Shown piece by piece: positions 1-6,325 of a DNA stretch of 23,365 nt. The stretch is from Acidimangrovimonas sp. Its GTDB lineage: Bacteria; Pseudomonadota; Alphaproteobacteria; Rhodobacterales; Rhodobacteraceae. Below the pieces are notes generated by a model. The model did not search any database and was not told the origin of the DNA. It was given only the letters and a program-made list of their open reading frames with translations. The position numbers and the translations under genes are program-made. The stretch spans positions 1 through 23,365 of the forward strand of contig JASBUM010000195.1 of the NCBI GenBank assembly GCA_030147905.1. The letters are read 5' to 3'. How positions within the stretch are numbered: position 1 is the first letter of the stretch; each line of letters begins with the position of its first letter.

Positions 1-978
1 GGAATCGTCGATCGTCTCCGGCCCGGTGGCGGCGCCGGCGACGAAGACGCCGGGCCGCGAGGTCTCGGCCAGATGGGCGTAGGTCGACGCCTTGTCGATA
101 TAGCCGTATTTGTTCAGCTTGACGTCGAAGACCGAGGACAGCGTCATGTTGTCGACGTTCGGGTCCATCCCGATCGCGTGCACCACCATGTCGAAGGGGA
201 TCGAGATCGGCCGTTTTACCAGCGTGTCCTCACCCTTGACCAGAAGCCGCTTGCCGTCCGAGGTGACCTCGGCGATCCGGGCCTTGACGTACTTGACCTT
301 GTATTCCTCTTGGCTCGCCCAATAATAATCGCCCTCGTAAAGGCCGAAGGTGCGGATATCCATGTAGTAGATATAGACGTTGCAATCGGGCAGGGCCTCG
401 CGGATTTCCATCGCGATATTGGCCGAGACGGTGCAGCAGATCTTCGAACACCATTCGCGGCCGATCTGGCGGTCCCGCGAGCCCACGCAAAGAAGGATCG
501 CGACGCGGTCCGGGGCGCGCCCGTCGGAGGGGCATTTGACCCCCGCGCCCGACGAAATCATCTGCTCGACCTGGACGGTGGTCACGACATCCGGATAGGT
601 GCCGAAGCCCCATTCGGGCTTGTTGATCGAGTCGAAATGAGTGAAGCCCGTGGTCAGGATCGCGGTCGCCGCCTCGATCTTCGACCCGTCCTTCAGCGTG
701 GCGATGAAATTGCCGGGCTCGCCGTCGAACTTCTGGACGCTGGCGCCAAGGCGGACATCGACCATGGGATTATCGTCGACCCGCGCCACCATGCCGCCGA
801 TCGCGTCCTTGGCCCATTCGTGGCTGGGCACCAGCTTGGCATAGCCCGACAGGATCGGCGCGCCGCCAAGGCGGTCCTCCTTCTCGACGAGGACCACCTT
901 CCGCCCGGCCGAAGCCAGGGCATGGGCGGCGGAGAGGCCCGAAGGCCCCCCGCCGACGATCAGAACAGGCTTGCTCAC
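1..978 (-). CDS. shdrA: sHdrA: FAD/[4Fe-4S] HdrA-like subunit of the sulfur-oxidizing heterodisulfide reductase-like complex (3' end cut off)
   Basis: Reading from the GTG at 978, 326 codons stay open to the window edge, so the C-terminus is missing. The N-terminus is a Rossmann FAD-binding fold (VLIVGGGPSGLSAAHAL, residues 5-21), followed by a glutamate-centred second strand (VVLVEKEDRLGG). An HdrA-type cysteine cluster lies at about residues 149-182 (KCP, LLCVGSRD, EWCSKICC), and a second flavin-binding segment near the end reads GVFVAGAATGPETIDDS. In the sHdr system this cytoplasmic subunit holds FAD and an iron-sulfur cluster at the core of the complex. At over 326 residues it is close to the short sHdrA form (about 350) rather than long methanogen HdrA. 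The GTG overlaps the upstream hdrB-like stop by 4 bp (GTGA), indicating translational coupling. Only about 20 residues are probably lost. The sHdr assignment rests on motifs plus neighbours. Confidence 0.9.
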   Translation of the reverse strand, partial: MSKPVLIVGGGPSGLSAAHALASAGRKVVLVEKEDRLGGAPILSGYAKLVPSHEWAKDAIGGMVARVDDNPMVDVRLGASVQKFDGEPGNFIATLKDGSKIEAATAILTTGFTHFDSINKPEWGFGTYPDVVTTVQVEQMISSGAGVKCPSDGRAPDRVAILLCVGSRDRQIGREWCSKICCTVSANIAMEIREALPDCNVYIYYMDIRTFGLYEGDYYWASQEEYKVKYVKARIAEVTSDGKRLLVKGEDTLVKRPISIPFDMVVHAIGMDPNVDNMTLSSVFDVKLNKYGYIDKASTYAHLAETSRPGVFVAGAATGPETIDDS

Positions 979-2351
979 TTCTCCGCTCCTGCAATCGCTT
1001 TGGGTTTTACATAGCCGGGGCCCGAGGTGATCGCGCGCTTGGGGTCGTAGAGCGTCTCGATGCGGCCCTCCTTGACCTCCTCGAGGTAGCTTTCGAACTC
1101 GGCCTTGGCCTTCTCCCAGTCGATTCCCATCTTCTCCAGAAGGTTCTCGAAGGGCGAGGCGTGCCAGTGCAGCTGTGCCAGCTTGTAGGGATGGGCCCCC
1201 ATGGTCAGCGCCGCGAACTGGCAATCGGCCATCACCGGCAGTTCATAGACCTTGTCCACCGCGCGGCCGATCCACTGGTTCTTGTCGAGCGTGGTGATGC
1301 AGCCGGTATCGTGGCCGATCATGACGTCCGAACGCGCCTCCTCGACGGCGACCTTGATCTTGCGGTCGATGGCGAAGCTCCGGGTGAATTCGCGCTCTCC
1401 GATGATGTGGCGGAAGCCGAAGCCGCAGCAATCGTACCAGGTCGAATAGTCGATGACCTGGGTGCCGAGGCTTTGCAGCAACCCGGTGGTCACCGCGACG
1501 CGGTTGCCGTCGAGGACCGTGTCGTCATAGATCACGTCCTCCGGCACCATCTTGTAGACGTGGCAGGCCGGATGGACGGTGGCGCGGATGTTGGAGACAT
1601 CGATCGTCTGGCGCTCGGCGATCCGGTGGCGCATGACATGCAGCCATTCGGAATAATGCACGATCTCCTCGGGGATCAGCAATTTGCCGTCGACCAGCCG
1701 CCCGAGCTTGCCGAGGATCTTCTTCACCTCGTCGCGCAATTCGGCCGAATGCATCAGGAAATGCCGCATTTCCTTGTAGTTGCCGAAGGAGGTGCCGCAA
1801 TGGACCAGCGGGTAATAGGTGCCGATCGGCAGACCCTGCGCCTTGGACGAGACATAGGCCTGGTGGAAGTTGCGCAAGAACACCGCCGCCAGCGAGACCA
1901 CGTTGCCGATCCCCGAACCGTGGTAGTTCCACGCCGTGCAGGAGGTCTGGTCGGTCTCGTCGAGATAGGCGACGTCGAGTTGGTTCATCAGCCACAGCAC
2001 CGAGCTGGGATAGCCGGGGATGTTGCCGCACTGGCCGCAGCTCTTGTGGTGCCACAGGTTGTTGGTGGGGATCTTCTTGTCCCAGCCATATAGGGTCTTG
2101 GCCATCACCGGGTCGTTCTGCGGGCCGACACGGTGGACGACGATCTCGCCGTCCTTCTCAAGTTCCCACATCAGGTCGCGGACGTCTTCCTTGCGCTCTT
2201 TCGTGGTCAGAAGCGCGCGCTTGTCGATCTTGGCCTCGACCCAGTCGGTGGCGCGTCGCGCGTCCGCCGAGCTCAGATTCGAAGGTTTCCACTCGGCGCC
2301 GAAGCCGCTGAAGGCGCCGCTGCCGTTGCCGCCGTTCATTTCGTTCGTCAT
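975..2351 (-). CDS. shdrB1: sHdrB-like subunit (CCG-domain protein), probably sHdrB1 by gene order
   Basis: 458 residues. The start ATG follows AGGAGG at 7-nt spacing. HdrB proteins carry two cysteine-rich CCG motifs (C-Xn-CC-Xn-CxxC) that bind unusual iron-sulfur clusters and perform disulfide chemistry. Visible cysteines are C105, C108, C138, C185, then C263, C308-C309 (DCCGFG) and C351 (HDTGC). The C-terminal motif is nearly complete, but its final CxxC is DxxC. The N-terminal motif has SC in place of CC and HCGTS in place of CxxC. The protein is much longer than classical HdrB (about 300): roughly 100 residues precede the first cysteine. It lies 45 bp downstream of hdrC and overlaps hdrA. 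The order C-B-A matches the C1-B1-A start of known shdr operons, but B1 versus B2 is not proven from sequence alone. Confidence 0.85.
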   Translation of the reverse strand: MTNEMNGGNGSGAFSGFGAEWKPSNLSSADARRATDWVEAKIDKRALLTTKERKEDVRDLMWELEKDGEIVVHRVGPQNDPVMAKTLYGWDKKIPTNNLWHHKSCGQCGNIPGYPSSVLWLMNQLDVAYLDETDQTSCTAWNYHGSGIGNVVSLAAVFLRNFHQAYVSSKAQGLPIGTYYPLVHCGTSFGNYKEMRHFLMHSAELRDEVKKILGKLGRLVDGKLLIPEEIVHYSEWLHVMRHRIAERQTIDVSNIRATVHPACHVYKMVPEDVIYDDTVLDGNRVAVTTGLLQSLGTQVIDYSTWYDCCGFGFRHIIGEREFTRSFAIDRKIKVAVEEARSDVMIGHDTGCITTLDKNQWIGRAVDKVYELPVMADCQFAALTMGAHPYKLAQLHWHASPFENLLEKMGIDWEKAKAEFESYLEEVKEGRIETLYDPKRAITSGPGYVKPKAIAGAEK

Positions 2352-2396
2352 TGGTGTTCCTCCTGATACCGAACGACGCCGCCCTGGGGTCAGGCC

Positions 2397-3155
2397 CTAA
2401 TCCTCGTCGTCCTCGTCATCATCCTGTTCGTCGAGCCAGTCTTCCCATTCCTCGCGCTTTTCATCCATCACGTCCGAGACGACGTCGAAAAGGTTCTCGT
2501 CCACGGTCTCGAGCTGATCGAGAACGCCCGTGGCCTCCCAGATCGTGTAGAGTTCCACCGAGGTCTTCAGATTGACCTCCCACGCGGTGTCCAGCGTGTG
2601 CATGGTGGGCATCGGAATCGCCTTGCGCAGGATGATCAGCGGCGCGTCGACCTTGGCGACGTTGGGCCCCCAGTCGGGGAAGGCCTCCTTGGTGATCATG
2701 TTGGGCGCCAGCTGGTTGCCGGTCGAGATGACCTTGAGCAGCACGCGGCTGAAGGGGCGCAGCACGTCCTTGGCGCTTTCCATGCCGTGCTTGATCGCGA
2801 CCTCGCGCATGATCATCACCAGCCCGCCGGGCGAATTCTCGAACGGGCAGCGCGCCGCACAGGTGTAGCACTGGGCACAGGCCCAGATCTTTTCCTGCAT
2901 CGCGTCGTATATGCCTTCGAGGTTCTCGGTCCACAGAAGCTGGACGATCTCGCGCGGCGAATAGTCGTAGTAATGCGCGGAGGGGCAGGTAGCGGTGCAG
3001 ATCCCGCAGTTCAGGCAGCCGTGGATCTCGTGGTTGTAGACGGTGTGATTGCGGATGTCGTCGAAGATCTCTTCGAGCTTCTCGTAGGGCACCACCGGCT
3101 TTTCCGAGACCGGATCGGCGATCTGCGGGTTCTTGATATCGGCTCGCGCGTTCAT
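2397..3155 (-). CDS. shdrC1: sHdrC-like two-[4Fe-4S] ferredoxin-type subunit, probably sHdrC1
   Basis: 252 residues. The ATG follows a strong GGAGG at 5-nt spacing. Two classical [4Fe-4S] motifs are visible: CLNCGICTATCP at about residues 47-58 and CAQCYTCAARCP at about 92-103. This is the hallmark of HdrC, which relays electrons between HdrA and HdrB. The rest is helical with no membrane segment, as expected for a cytoplasmic subunit. The last 16 residues are almost all acidic or aromatic (WEDWLDEQDDDEDDED), an unusual tail. It sits 25 bp downstream of the DsrE-like gene and 45 bp upstream of hdrB, so the four genes form one transcription unit. Assignment as C1 rather than C2 follows from being the first hdr gene of the run. 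Confidence 0.88.
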   Translation of the reverse strand: MNARADIKNPQIADPVSEKPVVPYEKLEEIFDDIRNHTVYNHEIHGCLNCGICTATCPSAHYYDYSPREIVQLLWTENLEGIYDAMQEKIWACAQCYTCAARCPFENSPGGLVMIMREVAIKHGMESAKDVLRPFSRVLLKVISTGNQLAPNMITKEAFPDWGPNVAKVDAPLIILRKAIPMPTMHTLDTAWEVNLKTSVELYTIWEATGVLDQLETVDENLFDVVSDVMDEKREEWEDWLDEQDDDEDDED

Positions 3156-3180
3156 CTTCGCCTCCTCCCCAGGATGACGT

Positions 3181-3561
3181 TCAGTAGGTCAGCACCTTTG
3201 CGTCGTCGTCTTCCATGATGTCCTCGATCACCTTGGCGCCGCCCACGATGCCCTCGCATTCGGGGATCAGATCGTCCTCGGTCATGTCGAACAGGTCGAG
3301 ATTGGGCGAGCAGCAGTAGAACTTCGCGCCCGCCTCATGGGCGTCCTTGATGAAATCGTAGACGGTCTTGGGGGAGCCTTCCTTCACCACCAGCTTCTCG
3401 GCCACGCCCTTCTTCATCAGCCGACCCGCGGTCGCGGTGCAGACCACGTCGACCTCGTAGTCCATGGCCGCGGCCACGGTCGCCTGGAAGAACGGGGCAC
3501 CCAGTTCCTCGCCGTTGCGCGGGTCGGTATTGACCATCACGATGATCAGTTTGTTCGCCAA
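3181..3561 (-). CDS. DsrE-family sulfurtransferase (DsrE3-like) of the sHdr locus
   Basis: 126 residues from a TTG start at 3561 (LANKLIIVMVNTDP), chosen because GGGAGAG lies just upstream and because the DsrE fold begins with this beta strand. A longer reading to 3654 would add 31 residues unlike the family. DsrE/TusD-type proteins carry persulfide on a cysteine and pass it between partners. Here C83 and C84 are adjacent (FYCCSPN) at the position of the usual active cysteine loop, with further cysteines at C41 and C102. No membrane segments, so it is not the membrane DsrE2 type. As first gene of the unit, directly before hdrC, it most likely delivers sulfane sulfur to the sHdr complex, probably with a TusA encoded elsewhere. 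The DsrE3 subgroup assignment is inferred from context. Confidence 0.82.
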   Translation of the reverse strand: MANKLIIVMVNTDPRNGEELGAPFFQATVAAAMDYEVDVVCTATAGRLMKKGVAEKLVVKEGSPKTVYDFIKDAHEAGAKFYCCSPNLDLFDMTEDDLIPECEGIVGGAKVIEDIMEDDDAKVLTY

Positions 3562-3633
3562 GGCTCTCTCCCATGTCTGCAACCGGCGCGGACCCCTCCC
3601 GTCCGCGGCACGGCCACGATATATGCACAAATA

Positions 3634-3662
3634 ACGATACATGTGGGATTTCAATTATGCAA
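3634..3662 (-). promoter_or_regulatory. Possible promoter of the dsrE-hdrCBA unit
   Basis: On the minus strand TTGCAT and TATCGT are separated by exactly 17 bp, 73-101 bp upstream of the TTG start. Matches to the sigma-70 consensus are only 3/6 and 4/6. Support is mainly the position in the only substantial gap (160 bp) before this gene run and its overlap with an inverted repeat. Confidence 0.3.
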
Positions 3663-3683
3663 TCAGTGAATCGCGTGATTGCA
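3658..3683. promoter_or_regulatory. Perfect 8-bp inverted repeat, candidate operator of the sHdr unit
   Basis: TGCAATCA, 10-bp spacer, TGATTGCA: both arms match perfectly. It lies about 100 bp upstream of the DsrE-like start in an AT-richer patch of an otherwise very GC-rich region, and one arm overlaps the possible -35 element. This geometry fits a repressor or activator site for sulfur-dependent control. I cannot name the binding protein. Confidence 0.4.
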
Positions 3684-3721
3684 CACCACGCCATACCGAG
3701 GCACGGCCCCGGCCGCCGAAA

Positions 3722-4411
3722 TCACATCAATCCCGTGTGCCGGTTGAGCCCGACCATGACCCGGCTGAGCGTCTCGGCGACTTCTGCCTGCGCGTCACCG
3801 AGCAGTTGCAGCGTCTCGACGGTATCCTCGGGCGTATCGGCGAATTCCATGATGAGATCCTCCATCATGCCCCTTTTTGCCCCCGGATGGCCCAGAAAGC
3901 CCAGGCTGTTGGCGCCGATGCCGAAGATCGCCGCCGCCCCGTTTTCTGCGGTTGCGAAGACGGTGGCGCCTTCGGGCAGGATCGGCGCGTCACGCAGATA
4001 AAGCGCCATCGGGAAATCCGCCGGCAGCGAGCCCTGCCAGGGATCGGGCGTACAGGCACGCGCGCGCGTCATCTCGAATCGCAGCGGGGCCTCGGCCGCA
4101 CCGCCCCCCGCCGCGACCGAGAGAATCACCGCCCCCAGCTCCATGCCCACCACCGGCAGGCCGCGATCGAGGAAGGCCCGGGTCAGACGCAGTTCATGCC
4201 CGATGCTGGGCAGGATATGGCCCGACACCAGCCCGTAGGGTCCGCCGCCGAGCAGGATCAACCCGTCGTAGCCATCGGGGGAATTGGGCAAGGTGCCGCC
4301 CGAGGTGAAGGGGCGCTTGTAGATGAAGCGGATGTTGCGGCCCTCGAAATGGTCCTCGATCAGGCCGAGATATTCGGCCTCGGTATGCTGGATGACGCAA
4401 ATCGTCTTCAC
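3722..4411 (-). CDS. Class I glutamine-amidotransferase-like protein without the catalytic cysteine
   Basis: 229 residues from a GTG at 4411, chosen because AGGAG lies 6 nt upstream and the first strand (KTICVIQHTEAE) follows directly. The fold is recognisable from the GLILLGGGPYGL turn (about residues 50-61) and the nucleophile-elbow position (LPVVGMELGAVILS). Active class I amidotransferases have G-x-C-x-G at the elbow; here it reads G-M-E-L-G, so glutamate (residue 91) replaces cysteine. The later HPE motif is HPG. Two of three catalytic residues are therefore absent, and glutamine hydrolysis is unlikely. The gene lies 62 bp downstream of the lipoate ligase, and amidotransferase-like genes do occur near lipoate-assembly and shdr genes. 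A structural, binding or regulatory role is possible; I cannot assign one. Confidence 0.75.
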   Translation of the reverse strand: MKTICVIQHTEAEYLGLIEDHFEGRNIRFIYKRPFTSGGTLPNSPDGYDGLILLGGGPYGLVSGHILPSIGHELRLTRAFLDRGLPVVGMELGAVILSVAAGGGAAEAPLRFEMTRARACTPDPWQGSLPADFPMALYLRDAPILPEGATVFATAENGAAAIFGIGANSLGFLGHPGAKRGMMEDLIMEFADTPEDTVETLQLLGDAQAEVAETLSRVMVGLNRHTGLM

Positions 4412-4473
4412 GGGCGGCTCCTTCGGGATTCGTTGGGCCGGCGCTCGGCCGGCCGGGCTTCGTTCCGCCGCGC

Positions 4474-5544
4474 TCAATCGGTCCGGCGCGCGGCCAGCAC
4501 GGCGGCAGCCAGATCGTCGGCGGTCACGCCGGGCATGTCGATCCCGCCGGCCAGCGTCTCGCCTGCGCGCCGGGCCAGCGCCGCCGGGTCGAGCGGCACC
4601 CCGGTCAACGCGGCCACCAGATGCCCGATCCCCTCGGGCGGCAGGCAGGTGAAATCGCCGCTGATCTCCAGATCGGCGACATGGCCTTCATGTTCCAGCA
4701 GGCGGGTGCGGATCAGGCCGCCGGCCGCCTTGTGGCTGCCCTCGCCAAGGTGGGTCCCGTGCGCGATCTTGACGCCGGCCGACAGGCGCGGCCGCCCGGG
4801 CCGGCGCGTCCATGCCGGATCGGCGAGCGTGTGTTCCGCCCGTTCGATCGCCGCATGTTCCGCCGCATCGGGCCGGTCGGGTTCCGGTGTGACGCCGAGG
4901 ACGGTGGCGCAATGGCCGAGGAACCGTTCGATCACCGCCTCGCGCGCGGGGGGGCTGCCCAGTTCGCGGGTCATGGTGGTGATGTAGTCGCGCAGCGACT
5001 GGTGCAGCTTGTCGCGGAACTTCTCGCTCGGCACCTTGAGGCAGCGCGCCATCCGTTCGGTGTCGAAGTCGAACATGAAACTGCCGACCATCACCGTCGC
5101 CTCGCCTATCGCCGCGGCTCCCGTGCCGCCGATCTTGCGGCCCCCGACGTGGATGTCGTTGATCGGGCGGAAAACGGCGTCGATGCCGAAATCGCGGTAG
5201 GTGCGCAGCACCGGCTCGATGAAGCGCGGGTAGAGGTTGACGGCGAATTCCGGCGCCTTGCGGCGCGGATAGATGAAATGGGTGAACAGCTGGTGGCGGT
5301 CCAGATAGACCGCGCCGCCCCCGACATGGCGGCGATAGACCGGCAGACCCTCGTCCGCGCAATAGGCGGTGTCCACTTCCTTGTTCAGGTCCTGATGCAT
5401 GCCGATGCAGACATAGGGCGTCTCGGGCGAGATCAGCGAAAGGATCGGGTCGCTGTCGGCATCGATGGTTTCGGCCAATCCGTGATAGACCGCCTGGCTG
5501 CGCAGCGCCGGCTGCAATCCGAAATCCATGACCCGCAACCGCAT
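4474..5544 (-). CDS. slpl: Lipoate-protein ligase with fused accessory domain, sLpl(AB)-like
   Basis: 356 residues from the ATG at 5544, preceded by GGGAGG at 5-nt spacing. The catalytic domain shows the LplA signatures RRHVGGGAVYLD (residues 71-82) and NDIHVGGRKIGGTG with the lipoyl-adenylate lysine at about K137. Residues from about 250 onward form the LplB-like accessory domain (GVKIAHGTHLGEGSHKAAGG through LEISGDFTCLPP), which LplA needs to activate lipoate with ATP. Both domains are on one chain, so the enzyme should do activation and transfer. Its place in an sHdr locus suggests that the target is the dedicated lipoate-binding protein LbpA rather than 2-oxoacid dehydrogenases; LbpA itself is not in the window. 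It heads a two-gene unit with the amidotransferase-like gene. Confidence 0.87.
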   Translation of the reverse strand: MRLRVMDFGLQPALRSQAVYHGLAETIDADSDPILSLISPETPYVCIGMHQDLNKEVDTAYCADEGLPVYRRHVGGGAVYLDRHQLFTHFIYPRRKAPEFAVNLYPRFIEPVLRTYRDFGIDAVFRPINDIHVGGRKIGGTGAAAIGEATVMVGSFMFDFDTERMARCLKVPSEKFRDKLHQSLRDYITTMTRELGSPPAREAVIERFLGHCATVLGVTPEPDRPDAAEHAAIERAEHTLADPAWTRRPGRPRLSAGVKIAHGTHLGEGSHKAAGGLIRTRLLEHEGHVADLEISGDFTCLPPEGIGHLVAALTGVPLDPAALARRAGETLAGGIDMPGVTADDLAAAVLAARRTD

Positions 5545-5600
5545 CGCGTCCCTCCCAGATGCCCCGAGGATTTCCCAGCCGGGGGGCAAAGTCAAACAAG

Positions 5601-5618
5601 CATTCGGGATATCGAATG
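5601..5618. promoter_or_regulatory. Inverted repeat CATTCG-N6-CGAATG upstream of the lipoate ligase
   Basis: Perfect 6-bp arms around a GGATAT spacer, about 57 bp upstream of the ligase ATG. On the minus strand a TTGACT (5595-5590) lies just downstream and could be a -35 element, though no good -10 follows. The rest of the 5545-5819 gap shows nothing recognisable. The site could serve a dimeric regulator; this is unproven. Confidence 0.35.
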
Positions 5619-5819
5619 TGGCGTGCGGCCCGGGCGTGGGACGCTGGCACGCGGTTGTGGCATGGGTGGGGCACCGGATTTTGCCGCCGGGCCGCCGAGC
5701 CGGCCGTGTCGTAGGCCGCGCCCATGGCCGTCTCGCCGGTGCCACACGGCGACCGACGGCATACGCGTCGCAAGCCCGCGGCAAGCGGAGCGCGCGCGAG
5801 CCCCCCGCCGCGTTCCGGT

Positions 5820-6173
5820 TCAGGCGGGGTTGTCGTGCCGCGCCCGGCTGTCGGACGGGGCCTCGTCGCGGTCGTCCATGCCGTAATCGCGCAGCACCTG
5901 CGTCACCCTTAGCCGGTAGCCGGTGAAGATCCCCGCGCGCCCGCGGGCCTGCGCGGTACGATGTTCTGCCAATTCGCGCCAGCGCCGCACCGAGTCCTCG
6001 TCGCGGAAGAATGACAGCGACAGCAGCTTCTCGGGGTTGGTCAGGCTCTGGAACCGCTCGACCGAGATGAAGCCGTCGATCTTTTCCAGTTCGGGCCGCA
6101 GAGACGCTGCGATGTCCAGATATTCCGACTTGCGCGCCGGGTCCAGGGTGACTTCGAAGATGACCGCGATCAT
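5820..6173 (-). CDS. ABM-fold (antibiotic biosynthesis monooxygenase-like) small protein
   Basis: 117 residues. It has the usual dimeric alpha/beta-barrel ABM pattern: a first strand IAVIFEVTLDP, helix RKSEYLDIAASLRPELEKIDGF, strand ISVERFQSLTNPEKLLSLSFFRDEDSVRRWRE, then helix LAEHRTAQARGRAGIFTGYRLRVTQVLRDY. Such proteins range from true quinone-forming monooxygenases to heme-degrading enzymes and plain stress proteins, and nothing here fixes the activity. The last 20 residues are polar and probably disordered. GGGAGG lies 9 nt before the ATG. It stands alone: 275 bp from the lipoate ligase downstream, and divergent from the tryptophan dioxygenase upstream, with which it may share a control region. 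Confidence 0.75.
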   Translation of the reverse strand: MIAVIFEVTLDPARKSEYLDIAASLRPELEKIDGFISVERFQSLTNPEKLLSLSFFRDEDSVRRWRELAEHRTAQARGRAGIFTGYRLRVTQVLRDYGMDDRDEAPSDSRARHDNPA

Positions 6174-6253
6174 GATGGCATGCCTCCCGTCGATCGTTGC
6201 ACCCTGCTTAGCGCCCGCGACGGCGCGGCGCCAGCCCCGGCAGGCAGCCAGGC

Positions 6254-6282
6254 TTGCCCAAAGGGTGTCGACCCGCTATCGC
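6254..6282 (+). promoter_or_regulatory. Possible kynA promoter
   Basis: TTGCCC and TATCGC are 17 bp apart, about 45 bp before the kynA ATG. The -10 lies in a small hairpin CCCGC-TATC-GCGGG (6272-6285). Consensus match is weak, so this is a placement guess within the 152-bp divergent gap. Confidence 0.25.
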
Positions 6283-6325
6283 GGGATCAGGGGCGCGCGG
6301 GGTACGGGCCTGCGAGGAGGGGACG

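Noticed and set aside
3562..3654. N-terminal extension of the DsrE-like protein to an upstream ATG
   Set aside because: The added 31 residues are Arg-rich and unlike the family, and the TTG at 3561 has a proper ribosome site directly upstream.
3722..4411. Active glutamine amidotransferase
   Set aside because: The cysteine nucleophile is Glu and the HPE glutamate is Gly, so the catalytic triad is not present.
3641..4987. Plus-strand open frame across the dsrE upstream gap, the amidotransferase-like gene and the lipoate ligase
   Set aside because: It runs antisense to two recognisable proteins and shows no motif of its own.
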